Of a DNA stretch of 64,000 nt, positions 18,790-27,956 are shown one piece after another; the first letter of the stretch is position 1; every line of letters begins with the position of its first letter. Origin of the DNA: Phyllobacterium brassicacearum (GTDB lineage: Bacteria; Pseudomonadota; Alphaproteobacteria; Rhizobiales; Rhizobiaceae); the NCBI RefSeq assembly GCF_003010955.1, contig NZ_PGGO01000013.1:103595-167594 (forward strand), in the 5' to 3' direction. The translations under genes were made by a program, and so were the position numbers. Below the pieces are notes generated by a model. That model saw only the letters and a program-made list of their open reading frames with translations. It was not told the DNA's origin and made no database searches.

Positions 18790-19361
18790 TGACGCTGTCC
18801 ATGGACAACACACGAACGCAGGGAGAGCGGATATGGCGCCGCCGCAGTCTGTGGGCCCTGTTTGTGCTCGTACCGCTGGCGCTGTTCGAGATTTCCTATG
18901 GCAGCCTGAAGGAACTCATCCGTGGCAACGACCTTTTTGCACGCGATATTGAGGCAGGCCAGCCCGCTCGGTTCGGCGGCAGCGCCTGGCAACTCGTCTC
19001 GCTGAAAACGCCTGAGGGAATCAAGAAAAACCGGCTTCCGGCGGGTTCGGTCCCGCTGATCGCACGCTTTCTGGTCGAAGTGGGCAATCCAGATCTGCAG
19101 AACCTCTGGCTCGGATGTTCGATCAAGCTGGTCGACTCTCGGGGTCGCTTGTGGAGCCAGACATCCGTTCCCGGGATGCCCTATCCGGCCGATGGCATCA
19201 TGTCGTGTAGCTCGGCCATATTTTCGGGGGCCGAGAGCGGCGCGCGTATGGTGATAGAGGCGAACTTCCTCGTTCCGCAGGATGTCGCCGCGGATCTGCG
19301 CGTTACACTCGGCGTCGGCAGTGAGAGGCCGTATTATTTGAGGTTTGCACGATCGGGATAA
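18789..19361 (+). CDS. uncharacterised envelope protein 3, single N-terminal anchor
   Basis: This 190-residue protein has a basic N-terminus (GERIWRRRSLW), a hydrophobic segment at about residues 22-38 and a periplasmic domain with two cysteines (CSIKL and MSCSS) that could pair. Its size and layout match the two preceding genes, to which it is translationally coupled. It ends one base before the 3' end of a convergent polytopic membrane-protein gene. No family recognised. Confidence 0.75.
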   Translation: MTLSMDNTRTQGERIWRRRSLWALFVLVPLALFEISYGSLKELIRGNDLFARDIEAGQPARFGGSAWQLVSLKTPEGIKKNRLPAGSVPLIARFLVEVGNPDLQNLWLGCSIKLVDSRGRLWSQTSVPGMPYPADGIMSCSSAIFSGAESGARMVIEANFLVPQDVAADLRVTLGVGSERPYYLRFARSG

Positions 19362-19362
19362 C

Positions 19363-20658
19363 TCAGGCCGTAGTTGCCTGCGCGGCGCCTTCTGGTGCCG
19401 ATACCTTCTTCGTCATCGAGAACGCCGTCTCGAGCACTGCTGCGAGGAAGCAGATGCGCAGGGGCTCGACGAGGATGCCGGTTGAGGAGTCCTGGAACGG
19501 GCTACCAAACAGCAATGACACGCCATGTGAGAGAACCTGCCAATAGTCGAGCGCGTGCGGGCCGATCAACCGTGTCGTGCCGAGCCAGGCCCAGGCAGCA
19601 GCCCAGTCGATCAGGCGGTAGCCCACAATCAACGTGATGATCAGCAGCAACCCGGAATTGAGCGTGAGCCTGACCCCATTGGCGATCGGCAGATAACGGG
19701 AGCGATAGCCGCTGATGAAGTGCTCGACGAAATCGCGCAGGAACTTCGGTATCGCCTTGTACCGTTCGCCGAAACGTTCGACGCGATGGTGGATACGCAT
19801 CAGTTCCTGGTCATCGCGAACATCATAGCCGTAGACGAGTGCAACCATGACGAGCCAGATCACCGGCAGGAGTGCATAGAAGAACAGGCTGACGATGGTC
19901 GATGACATGCTGACTGAGCTTTGTTCGACAGGGAATATCGCCGCCGCGTAGGCAGATGAGACAGGCTGCGCCAGGCTGCTCCAGAGCCCTTCGAAAAGAT
20001 TGCCGATGTTTCGTGTGGTCAGCCAAACCAGGAACGTGTCCTTCCAGCGGCTGATCACATAAAGACCGATGAAGATCCAGTTGGTCTCGCAGACGACAAC
20101 GATGATCTGCCAGATCGAGTTGGTGGACCGCTTCTGCATGATCTGCGCGAACTTGCGTACGATCCAGGCAACCGCCACCGAAAGGATAAGCCACTTCGAA
20201 TCGAGCACGTCGAGCACATTGCCGGATTCGCCGAAGGGGGCGTAGTCGAGGGCAAGGCGTGAATATTGCCGGATCGTGTCACCAAGGAAACCCCAGGCGG
20301 CGTAGTAGGCGAAGAAGGGCAGGAGCGCTACGGCGACGATTGTCGCGAGACGCGAAACACCGCGTTCTGGCTTGCCCTTGTCAGCTTGGTTTTGGGCGGC
20401 GGCCTGCGCGGCACTGATCGCTGGCAAGCCCGGCCGCACGATCAGGATCATCGATACGGTTGTCACCAGCTGCGTGAGGGCGACCAGCGTGAGGACCCCA
20501 AGGCCTGCATAATGATTGAGGAAGGCGGCCTTGACCGACAGCCACATCAGGATATCCGAACAAAGCAGGCCGAGAAGCACCACCGCAACAAGCTGCGGCC
20601 AGAAGCGTAGCCAGAGCCTGAATGTCAGCTTGATGGGCAGTGCCACTTCGGCCAGCAT
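19363..20658 (-). CDS. uncharacterised polytopic inner-membrane protein
   Basis: This 431-residue protein has roughly eight to ten hydrophobic segments, spread along the length, with a charged cytoplasmic loop around residues 275-315 (DVRDDQELMRIHHRVERFGE). No transporter signature, Walker motif or enzymatic motif was found. The gene converges on the three envelope-protein genes with a one-base gap, which suggests the four form a conserved unit, although they cannot share a transcript. Family not recognised. Confidence 0.75.
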   Translation of the reverse strand: MLAEVALPIKLTFRLWLRFWPQLVAVVLLGLLCSDILMWLSVKAAFLNHYAGLGVLTLVALTQLVTTVSMILIVRPGLPAISAAQAAAQNQADKGKPERGVSRLATIVAVALLPFFAYYAAWGFLGDTIRQYSRLALDYAPFGESGNVLDVLDSKWLILSVAVAWIVRKFAQIMQKRSTNSIWQIIVVVCETNWIFIGLYVISRWKDTFLVWLTTRNIGNLFEGLWSSLAQPVSSAYAAAIFPVEQSSVSMSSTIVSLFFYALLPVIWLVMVALVYGYDVRDDQELMRIHHRVERFGERYKAIPKFLRDFVEHFISGYRSRYLPIANGVRLTLNSGLLLIITLIVGYRLIDWAAAWAWLGTTRLIGPHALDYWQVLSHGVSLLFGSPFQDSSTGILVEPLRICFLAAVLETAFSMTKKVSAPEGAAQATTA

Positions 20659-20721
20659 GAAGAACCTCTTGCGAATCTCATGCTGACCTTAGCAATTTTA
20701 TCGCGCCTGTCACTACTGAGG

Positions 20722-21546
20722 CTAGTCCCACTCGGGTGCGAGATTGCGTGGGCTGACGATGCGGCCGTCGGGCCTGGCAAGAGCGTGAAGGGCGCGCATT
20801 TCGCCTGGCGACAGCTCGAAATCGAAGATCTCGAAATTGCTTTTCGCCCGGTCTTCGCTGACGGTTTTCGACAGGGTCACAACACCTTCCTGTTGAGCGA
20901 GCCAGCGCAGAACCACCTGTGCTTCGCTTTTGCCGTGGGCAGCTGCGATCGCCTTGATGGTTGGATCGCCAACCACCTTCCCATCGGCCATTGCGTAATA
21001 GGCAGTGATGCTCATGCCGGACTTGCGGGCCGCGTCGAGCACGGCGGTCTGGTCCAGGTAGGGATGATATTCCACCTGGTTGGTGACAATCGGGGCTTTG
21101 CTAAGCGAAACCGATTCCGCCATCAGTGCGATGTTGAAATTGCTGACACCGATGTGACGGACCTTGCCCGCATCACGCACTTCATTGAGAGCGCCGATAC
21201 GCTCGGCGAGGGATACGTCGCTTTGCGGCCAGTGGAGAAGCAGGAGATCGACATAATCCGTCTTCAGTTTCTTCAGGCTTTCATCGACTGACCTGATGAA
21301 GTCATCATGCCGGTATTTGTCGACCCAGACCTTGGTCGTGAGGAAGATATCAGCCCGGGGAACATCCGAACTGGCGATCGCTTCGCCGACCTCGGCCTCA
21401 TTGCCATATATCTGCGCCGTATCGACGTGGCGGTAGCCGAGTTTCAAGACCGCGGGGACCATGCGGAGCACATCGGCGCCCGGCATGCGGAAAGTACCGA
21501 AACCGATTGCGGGGATTGTTGCACCATTGGCGCTTACATTGAACAT
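20722..21546 (-). CDS. aldo/keto reductase
   Basis: This 274-residue NADPH-dependent AKR has the tetrad Asp and Tyr (DTAQIYGNE), Lys (LTTKVW) and His (LLLHWP). The GVSNFN and NQVEYHPYL motifs support the fold. Members reduce aldehydes and ketones such as methylglyoxal or 2,5-diketogluconate. It lies 15 bp downstream of an MFS exporter gene and is probably co-transcribed with it. Confidence 0.92.
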   Translation of the reverse strand: MFNVSANGATIPAIGFGTFRMPGADVLRMVPAVLKLGYRHVDTAQIYGNEAEVGEAIASSDVPRADIFLTTKVWVDKYRHDDFIRSVDESLKKLKTDYVDLLLLHWPQSDVSLAERIGALNEVRDAGKVRHIGVSNFNIALMAESVSLSKAPIVTNQVEYHPYLDQTAVLDAARKSGMSITAYYAMADGKVVGDPTIKAIAAAHGKSEAQVVLRWLAQQEGVVTLSKTVSEDRAKSNFEIFDFELSPGEMRALHALARPDGRIVSPRNLAPEWD

Positions 21547-21561
21547 TGCGTTTCCCTTGTT

Positions 21562-22746
21562 TTAGCAGGAAGCCAGGGCTTCGACGGAGGAGCGCCGGTC
21601 GAGCATCTGGCTCCAAAGTGTCAGGCCGAGAGCACTGACTACGAGAAGAGCACCGACCCACGGCGTTGCGCCAAGGCCGAGCGGCGAAGCGACTATGATG
21701 CCACCCAGGAAGGCGCCGCCGGCAATGCCGAGGTTGAAGGCGGCGATGTTGAGCGCCGAGGCGACATCTACGGTATCAGGCGTATGGATCTTGGCAAGCT
21801 GGACCACATAAAGCTGCAACCCCGGAACGTTGGAGAAGGAGAGCGCGCCAAGGGCGGCAAGGGTTACGAGCGACCATACTGGCGATACGGCCGTGAAGGT
21901 GAAGATCGCAAGGACGATAGCCTGCAGCAGGAACATGATGCTGAGAGCGCCAACGGGATTGCCGTCGGCCACGCGACCGCCAACCATATTGCCAATCGCG
22001 ATGGACAGACCATAGAGGACGAGGATCAAGCTGACCGTGGAGCCGGCGAAGCCGGTGATTTCCTGCAATACGGGCGCGAGGAATGTGAACATGACGAAGG
22101 TGCCGCCATAACCAAAGGCTGTCATGGCAAAAGCGAGCAGCAGGCGTCCGCTGGCAAGCACACGCACCTGATCGATAAGCCGGGCAGGAGCAGCCTTGGC
22201 AATCTGCGACGGCAGGAGGATCGCAATCCCGGCGAAAGCAATGACGCCGAGCCCGGACACGGCCCAGAACGTGGCGCGCCAGCCGAGCTGCTGACCGATG
22301 AAGGTACCAAGCGGCACGCCGGTGACGATGGCGACAGTCAGGCCGAGGAACATCATGGCAATGGCAGAGGCTCGGCGGTTTGGCGCGACGAGGTCTGCAG
22401 CGATGGTGGCGCCGACGGAGAAGAATACGCCATGCGCGAAGGCGCTGAGTACGCGGGCGACGAGCAACAGTTCATAGTTTGGCGCGAGCGCAGCGGCGGT
22501 GTTGCCAACGATGAAAAGGCCCATCAAACCGAGCAGAAGTGGCTTACGCTCGATGCGGCCGGTGAGGGCGGTGAGGATCGGTGCGCCGAAGGTAACGCCG
22601 AGGGCATAGACGCTGACGATGAGGCCGGCGAGGGGCAAGGAGATATTGAGATCACTGGCAACGGTAGGCAGAAGGCCAACAATGACGAACTCTGTCGTCC
22701 CGATGGCATAGGCGCTGATTGTCAACGCCAGAAGAGCGAGAGGCAT
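21562..22746 (-). CDS. MFS transporter, DHA1-type (arabinose-efflux/YdhP-like)
   Basis: This 394-residue transporter has 12 predicted membrane segments and the N-terminal pattern LLALTISAYAIGTTEFVIVGLLP, of which the TEFVxxGLLP core is typical of drug/sugar efflux MFS proteins. Motif A-like ALTGRIERK follows TM2. I chose ATG at 22746 because it places the first helix at the N-terminus and has AAGGAC upstream; the frame opens 69 bp earlier. It is transcribed away from a LysR gene that probably controls it. Confidence 0.88.
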   Translation of the reverse strand: MPLALLALTISAYAIGTTEFVIVGLLPTVASDLNISLPLAGLIVSVYALGVTFGAPILTALTGRIERKPLLLGLMGLFIVGNTAAALAPNYELLLVARVLSAFAHGVFFSVGATIAADLVAPNRRASAIAMMFLGLTVAIVTGVPLGTFIGQQLGWRATFWAVSGLGVIAFAGIAILLPSQIAKAAPARLIDQVRVLASGRLLLAFAMTAFGYGGTFVMFTFLAPVLQEITGFAGSTVSLILVLYGLSIAIGNMVGGRVADGNPVGALSIMFLLQAIVLAIFTFTAVSPVWSLVTLAALGALSFSNVPGLQLYVVQLAKIHTPDTVDVASALNIAAFNLGIAGGAFLGGIIVASPLGLGATPWVGALLVVSALGLTLWSQMLDRRSSVEALASC

Positions 22747-22911
22747 TGTCTTGTCCTTTGAATTTTGAGGCTGTCTTGGGAACCAGCCTTGCGAGGTCGG
22801 AAAAGGGCGGAACAAGTCCGGTTGGGCTGAATATGAGCCATCGCGATTACCTTGATAATTGCCCCGGATTGCTCAATACTTATGAAACGAATTCACAAAT
22901 GAAGGTGCGAC

Positions 22912-23856
22912 ATGGATAATCGGGCCGGCGAGATGGATGTTTTCGTGCAGGCGGTGGAGCTCAACAGCTTTTCTTCTGCGGGGCGCCGGCTTGGACTGTC
23001 GCCCTCCGCCGTCAGCAAGATGATCACCCGGATCGAGGACCGGCTTGGTACGCGACTTCTCGTCCGCTCCACGCGCACCCTGCGATTGACACCGGAAGGG
23101 GAGATCTATCACCAGCGGGCACTGCGTATCGTTGCGGAGATCGAGGAGGCAGAGCGGGCCGTTGCCTTTGGTGCGTCGGCTGCCCCTCGGGGTCTGCTGC
23201 GGGTCAACTCGTCCGTGCCGGTCGGTGTGCACTGCATCCTGCCGCTCGTGCCGAAATTCCTGCAATGTTATCCTGAGGTGGAACTCGACGTTTCGCTCAG
23301 TGATGGAGTGGTCGACCTCATCGAGGAGCGTGCCGATATCGCCATTCGCGTCGGACCGATGCGCGATTCCAGCCTGAAGGCCCGCAAGCTGTTTGAAAGC
23401 CGCATGGTGGTGGTTGCCTCGCCGGACTACCTTGCGAAGCACGGCATGCCCGAGCACCCGCATGATCTCGACAAGCACAATTGCCTGAATTTCAATTTCC
23501 GCAGAATAAGGGAAGAGTGGCCGTTCAAGGATCCCGAGTCGGGTGAAACCGAGATGCTGACGGTGTCTGGGAATTTTCTGGCCAATAATGGGGTGACCGT
23601 ACAACAGATGTGCGTCGCGGGACTTGGTATTGCCCGGCTGGGCCTGTTTCATGTGCGCGCGGATATTATCGAGGGCCGTCTCGTTCCCGTTCTCGAAGCA
23701 TATAATCCCGGCGACATGGAGATGACTCATGCAGTTTTTGTGGGGCATGAATACCTCGCGGCGCGGGTCCGCAGTTTTGTCGATTTCCTGTCCGACAATA
23801 TCGGATCCTGTGCGGAATTGCCTGTGCCCTTGACGAACGGCGCTGCGGGGTCATGA
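22912..23856 (+). CDS. LysR-family transcriptional regulator
   Basis: This 314-residue regulator has an N-terminal HTH (SFSSAGRRLGLSPSAVSKMI) and a C-terminal substrate domain with the ADIAIRVG motif. It is divergent from the MFS-AKR pair across 165 bp, the usual arrangement for LysR control of the neighbouring operon. The effector is unknown. Confidence 0.92.
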   Translation: MDNRAGEMDVFVQAVELNSFSSAGRRLGLSPSAVSKMITRIEDRLGTRLLVRSTRTLRLTPEGEIYHQRALRIVAEIEEAERAVAFGASAAPRGLLRVNSSVPVGVHCILPLVPKFLQCYPEVELDVSLSDGVVDLIEERADIAIRVGPMRDSSLKARKLFESRMVVVASPDYLAKHGMPEHPHDLDKHNCLNFNFRRIREEWPFKDPESGETEMLTVSGNFLANNGVTVQQMCVAGLGIARLGLFHVRADIIEGRLVPVLEAYNPGDMEMTHAVFVGHEYLAARVRSFVDFLSDNIGSCAELPVPLTNGAAGS

Positions 23857-23863
23857 TCATTTA

Positions 23864-23892
23864 GAGCAAATTTTGTCTGTAAGAATTTGCTC
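23864..23892. repeat. inverted repeat GAGCAAATT-N11-AATTTGCTC
   Basis: A perfect 9-bp inverted repeat lies between the LysR stop and the PIMT-like start. There is no T-tract, and the stem is AT-rich, so it is a weak terminator candidate. It could equally be an operator or a remnant of a dispersed repeat. Confidence 0.5.
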
Positions 23893-23909
23893 CAGGTTGA
23901 AACACAGCG

Positions 23910-24776
23910 ATGACAGACGCAGGCAAACTCGAGACCGTACGCCGCGCTTATGCCAAGCAAATCCTGGCGAGCGTAGGAGTTGAGGACGCACGCATCGAGC
24001 AAGCCTTCGCCGATGTGCCAAGAGAAGATTTCCTCGGGCGCGGACCGTGGCCAATCAGCCGGTTCGGCTTGGGCTACGTCTATAGTCCGAATGACGATCC
24101 GACCTATCTCTATACGGATGATCTGGTTGGAATAGCGCCGGAACGGCACATCAACAATGGCGAGCCATCCCTGCACGCTCACCTGTTGTGGTTCGCGCAG
24201 CTTGCCAAGGGCGAGCATGTCGTCCATGTCGGCACAGGAACCGGTTACTACACGGCGATCATGGCGCATCTTGTTGGGTCTTCGGGTCACGTAACGGGTA
24301 TTGAGCTCGAACCGGATCTCGCGGCCCGCGCGAGGGATTATCTTTCTCCTTATTCCAACGTTGAGATTGTCGAGGGCGATGGAACAGTCGTCCCGTTCGA
24401 ACCTGCTGATGTGATCTACGTCAATGCCGGTGCGACCCGGCCGGCGGATATCTGGCTGGACCGGCTCAAGGATGGCGGCCGCCTCGTCCTGCCGCTGACA
24501 ACCGACGACGGTTTTACTATGCTCGGCCGCGGCAGCCGCCCGCGTGGCGCCGTGTTTCTCATAACCCGCGAAGGCAGCGAATTCTCGGCACGTAGCGTTT
24601 CAGGTGTCGCCATCTATCCTTGTGCCGGGGTGCGGGACGCGAAATCGGAGAGGGCGCTGGCAATCGCCTTTGCGGACGGCAGTCTCAGGCGTGTCTCACG
24701 TTTTTACAGGACCTCTGACATCCCCGATGACCGGTGTTGGCTCAAGGGGGATGGCTGGTGTCTCGCTTATGACTGA
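23910..24776 (+). CDS. protein-L-isoaspartate O-methyltransferase-like protein
   Basis: This 288-residue SAM-dependent methyltransferase has motif I as HVGTGTGYYTAIMAHL, an acidic GIELEPDL motif and VIYVNAGATRPADIWLD, which correspond to PIMT positions. Bacterial Pcm is usually 205-220 residues, so there is an extra C-terminal region of about 60 residues. True isoaspartate repair is not certain; these longer forms may methylate something else. Its end overlaps the EamA gene by 10 bp on the other strand. Confidence 0.8.
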   Translation: MTDAGKLETVRRAYAKQILASVGVEDARIEQAFADVPREDFLGRGPWPISRFGLGYVYSPNDDPTYLYTDDLVGIAPERHINNGEPSLHAHLLWFAQLAKGEHVVHVGTGTGYYTAIMAHLVGSSGHVTGIELEPDLAARARDYLSPYSNVEIVEGDGTVVPFEPADVIYVNAGATRPADIWLDRLKDGGRLVLPLTTDDGFTMLGRGSRPRGAVFLITREGSEFSARSVSGVAIYPCAGVRDAKSERALAIAFADGSLRRVSRFYRTSDIPDDRCWLKGDGWCLAYD

Positions 24777-25663
24777 GGCAGAGAGGCGGGAACGTTCGCT
24801 TTTGCCGAGGCGGTCCGGTTCTTGAGATTGAGTAGGTTGCCCGAAAGGATCAGTGCGGCACCGACGGCCGTGAACATGTCGATGCGCTCGGCATAGATCA
24901 GCCAGCCGAGCACAGCCATCAGGGGCACGCGCAAGAAGTCCATAGGGATGACGACCGTGGCATCGGCATATTGCAAGGCTTTGGCCATGCAGAAATGCGA
25001 GAACGTGCCGGTGAAGGCGATGATAACGACCCACGGCAGCACATGCATGGAAGGCCATTGCCATACATGCAGAGCCGGCAGGAGGCCGATCCCGGACTGG
25101 ATAATCAGCATCCAGAAGATGATCTTCACCACGCTGTCAGTGCGGGTCAGCGATTTGACCATGGTGAAGGAGATGCCGAAAGTGAACGCCGCGCCGAGGA
25201 CGATCAACTGACCGATTTCGACAGTGCCGACCCCCGGCCGGACGATGATGACGACGCCGATTATGCCGAGCGCGATGGTGAGCACCCGCCAGATGTTCAG
25301 ACGCTCTCCAAGAAACGCAACCGCCATCAGCGCGGTCCAGGCGGGCGTTGTGAATTCGATGGCAATCACCTGCGCCAGCGGGATCATCGACAGGGCCTGC
25401 AGCCATGCGAATTGCCCGGCATAATGTGCGCTGTTGCGTCCGAGGTGCTGCCATATCCGCTTGGTCTTCATGGCCCTGAAGCCGCCCGAGGAGCGGATCA
25501 AAGGATATAGCATGGCGAGGCCGATGACCGAGCGCATCTCCATGATCTGGAAGACGTTCAACTCCCTCGAAGCTTCACGGCCGGAAATCGCCATCAAAAT
25601 GATGGCGGTGAGCGATCCCATCATCCAAAGCGCCGCTTTCAGATTGGATTGTTGCATTTCCAT
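24767..25663 (-). CDS. EamA/DMT-superfamily transporter
   Basis: This 298-residue protein has ten predicted membrane segments arranged as two EamA repeats. The first repeat contains IEFTTPAWTALMAVAFLGERL and the second IPMDFLRVPLMAVLGWLIYAER, both with the conserved Glu near the helix end. It should export or import a small metabolite. I chose ATG 25663; the open frame extends upstream into the VOC gene. It lies 13 bp after the VOC gene on the same strand. Confidence 0.85.
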   Translation of the reverse strand: MEMQQSNLKAALWMMGSLTAIILMAISGREASRELNVFQIMEMRSVIGLAMLYPLIRSSGGFRAMKTKRIWQHLGRNSAHYAGQFAWLQALSMIPLAQVIAIEFTTPAWTALMAVAFLGERLNIWRVLTIALGIIGVVIIVRPGVGTVEIGQLIVLGAAFTFGISFTMVKSLTRTDSVVKIIFWMLIIQSGIGLLPALHVWQWPSMHVLPWVVIIAFTGTFSHFCMAKALQYADATVVIPMDFLRVPLMAVLGWLIYAERIDMFTAVGAALILSGNLLNLKNRTASAKANVPASLPQS

Positions 25664-25676
25664 GGTTGGGCGGGTG

Positions 25677-26090
25677 TTATTTCGCGTAGATGGAGGCGAA
25701 ATCGGCGAATCCCTTGACCTCGATCGGATTGCCGGCAGGATCGCGGAAAAACATCGTCCATTGCTCGCCCGGCTCGCCCTTGAAACGGACGACCGGCGGC
25801 ATGACAAAATCGATCTCGGCCGATTTCAAACGCTCGGCAAGCGCATTCCAATCCTCAAGCGACAGAATGACGCCGAGATGCGGCATGGGAACCATGTGGT
25901 CGCCGACCTTGCCCGTGTTCGTCGTTTCGAACGGCTTGCCGAGGTGCAATGAAATCTGATGGCCGAAGAAATCGAAATCGACCCAGGTTTCGGTGCTACG
26001 GCCTTCCTCGCAACCCAGTATGCCACCGTAGAAACGTCGCGCTTCGTCAAGATCGGTTACGTGGTAGGCGAAGTGAAACAGCGAGCGCAT
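25677..26090 (-). CDS. VOC-family (glyoxalase/dioxygenase-like) protein
   Basis: This 137-residue single-domain protein has two paired beta-alpha-beta repeats. The first begins FHFAYHVTDLDEARRFY (metal-ligand His candidates) and the second carries MPHLGVILS and a PAGNPIEVKGF ending with a likely Glu ligand. Such proteins include glyoxalases, dioxygenases and resistance proteins; the reaction cannot be assigned. It is followed by the EamA gene, so the two are probably an operon. Confidence 0.85.
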   Translation of the reverse strand: MRSLFHFAYHVTDLDEARRFYGGILGCEEGRSTETWVDFDFFGHQISLHLGKPFETTNTGKVGDHMVPMPHLGVILSLEDWNALAERLKSAEIDFVMPPVVRFKGEPGEQWTMFFRDPAGNPIEVKGFADFASIYAK

Positions 26091-26253
26091 GGAATATCCT
26101 GATGGGTGACGGGGGCGAGCCGGACCCTAGCAGCAAGGTTATAGCGAGACAATGAGCGGTTGAGGCCGCAAGCATATTTCGTATCTGCGGGTAGAAAAAA
26201 CCACCAAACGCAATCTATGTGTTTGAGAAAAAACTGCAATTTGGCGGTCTGTT

Positions 26254-27687
26254 TTATCCCGCTTTGCTTTCTGGTTTGACGTTCTGGTTCAGCCGGAAGA
26301 GGTTTCCAGGGTCGTACTTGGCCTTGAGGGACGTCAGCCGTGCATAGTTGCCGCCATAGGCCTGGGCCACTCTGTCCGTTTCGTCCTCCGGCATGAAATT
26401 GACATAGACACCGCCGGTCGCGTGGGGCGCAGTGGCCGCAAAGAGTGCCCGCGCCCATTTGATGGAGGCTTGTTCGTCGGCATGGTCGCGCCACCTGGTA
26501 TGAACGTTCATGACGAAGTTGGCATCGCGATGCGGATAGGCCGTTGCATCGGGGGCTACGCGGCTGCTGGCACCGCCGAGTTGGCCGATGAAGATCTCGC
26601 ACTCCTCAGTCGGCAACGTGCCAACATAGTCGATCAGAGTGTCGATCAGGCCATCGCTAAGAGTCGTGAAATTGTGCGACTTCCAGTAATTGAACGCACC
26701 CGGCGTGAGCAGCGGATCGAATGCCGTCTGCCAAGCGGAGTATGGTTGCACGCCGATCACGTCAGCGATCGGTTCGCCAAGTGCACGAAGTGGGGCAAGC
26801 GCCTCATCCGCTTTTCCAGGCTCTCCGGCATAGCAGACGGCGAAAACCAGGATTTCCTTGCCGTGCACTTCCTCGGGCAGGAACGGTAAAGGAGGTGCCT
26901 TACGCAACACCGCCCACATGGTCAGATCGTCGGCAGCGGCCGCCGCCACGTCGCGATAGCCGACAAGGAGTTCGCGGGCGCGGGTAAACGGATGGACGAT
27001 CAGCCCGGATACCAGATCGGGACCGACTGCATGCAGTTTGAATTCGAACGACGTGACCACTCCGAAATTTCCGCCACCACCGCGAATAGCCCAAAATAGG
27101 TCTGGACTCTCCGTTGCGCTTACCTGAACAAGCTCGCCGCCGGCGGTAACCACATCGGCCGAGGTCAGATTGTCCACCGTGAATCCGTATTTGCGGCTGA
27201 GCCACCCGAAACCTCCTCCAAGCGCTAGGCCGGCCACCCCGGTGGTCGAGTTGATGCCGAGCGGGGTGGCAAGGCCGAACGCTTGCGCCTCCCTGTCGAA
27301 CTCACCGAGCGTTACGCCAGGTTCTACGCGCGCGGTGCGTGCTTTTGGATCGACGCGGACTGACCGCATTGGTGAAAGGTCGATCAGAAGTCCGCCCTCG
27401 CAGACAGCGTTGCCGGAAATGTTGTGACCCCCACTGCGCACCGATAGGAGCAACTTGTTGTCGCGGGCAAAGTGCACCGCTTGTATCACGTCGCTTGAGC
27501 CATGGCAGCGCACCACGGCGCCTGGCCGCCGATCGATCATGGCGTTCCAGATCGTCCTGGCCTCGTCGTACCCGGCTTCGTCCGGCAGGCACAAGTTCCC
27601 GCGACACCGTGCTTGTAGGGCCACCAGCAGGTCGTTTGAAAGGGCGATCGTTTCGCCTTGAAGCCCGCTGAATTGAACGTCGGTCAT
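26254..27687 (-). CDS. FAD-linked oxidoreductase, BBE type
   Basis: This 477-residue protein has a PCMH FAD-binding domain, and a C-terminal BBE region (GGVYVNFMPEDE, then YGGNYARLTSLKAKYDPGN). His88 in SVRSGGHNISG is the usual 8-alpha-histidyl flavin attachment residue. At the second attachment site the sequence reads NSTTGVAG, without the cysteine of bicovalent members, so the flavin is probably attached once, as in 6-hydroxynicotine oxidase. Substrate unknown. The nearby HxlR regulator may control it. Confidence 0.88.
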   Translation of the reverse strand: MTDVQFSGLQGETIALSNDLLVALQARCRGNLCLPDEAGYDEARTIWNAMIDRRPGAVVRCHGSSDVIQAVHFARDNKLLLSVRSGGHNISGNAVCEGGLLIDLSPMRSVRVDPKARTARVEPGVTLGEFDREAQAFGLATPLGINSTTGVAGLALGGGFGWLSRKYGFTVDNLTSADVVTAGGELVQVSATESPDLFWAIRGGGGNFGVVTSFEFKLHAVGPDLVSGLIVHPFTRARELLVGYRDVAAAAADDLTMWAVLRKAPPLPFLPEEVHGKEILVFAVCYAGEPGKADEALAPLRALGEPIADVIGVQPYSAWQTAFDPLLTPGAFNYWKSHNFTTLSDGLIDTLIDYVGTLPTEECEIFIGQLGGASSRVAPDATAYPHRDANFVMNVHTRWRDHADEQASIKWARALFAATAPHATGGVYVNFMPEDETDRVAQAYGGNYARLTSLKAKYDPGNLFRLNQNVKPESKAG

Positions 27688-27956
27688 TTTATCCCCTCCC
27701 TTGCGGCCCGATGGATGCCGCAGTTGAAAAGCGTTGCAATCTCGGAAGGCACTACGGCGTTCTGCGTTGTCTTTCGCTCTTCTAAAGTTGTACCGAACCC
27801 AATCCTGAAGCAGTTCACAAAGAGGCTGCAGATGTCTGTTGGATCGTGGGTTAGCGGCCGGGAAGGAGTTTCGCGCTCTCGGATCGATCTGGCTAGTGTA
27901 GAAACTGTAGCGATACCTGTCCGTTCATAGTGTGGACAAATCCGATAACCGCCCAA

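Noticed and set aside
21307..22761. A 484-codon plus-strand open frame
   Set aside because: It is antisense to the clear MFS and AKR genes, has a charged repetitive composition (GDGD, EGEG) and no family motif; it is a high-GC shadow frame.
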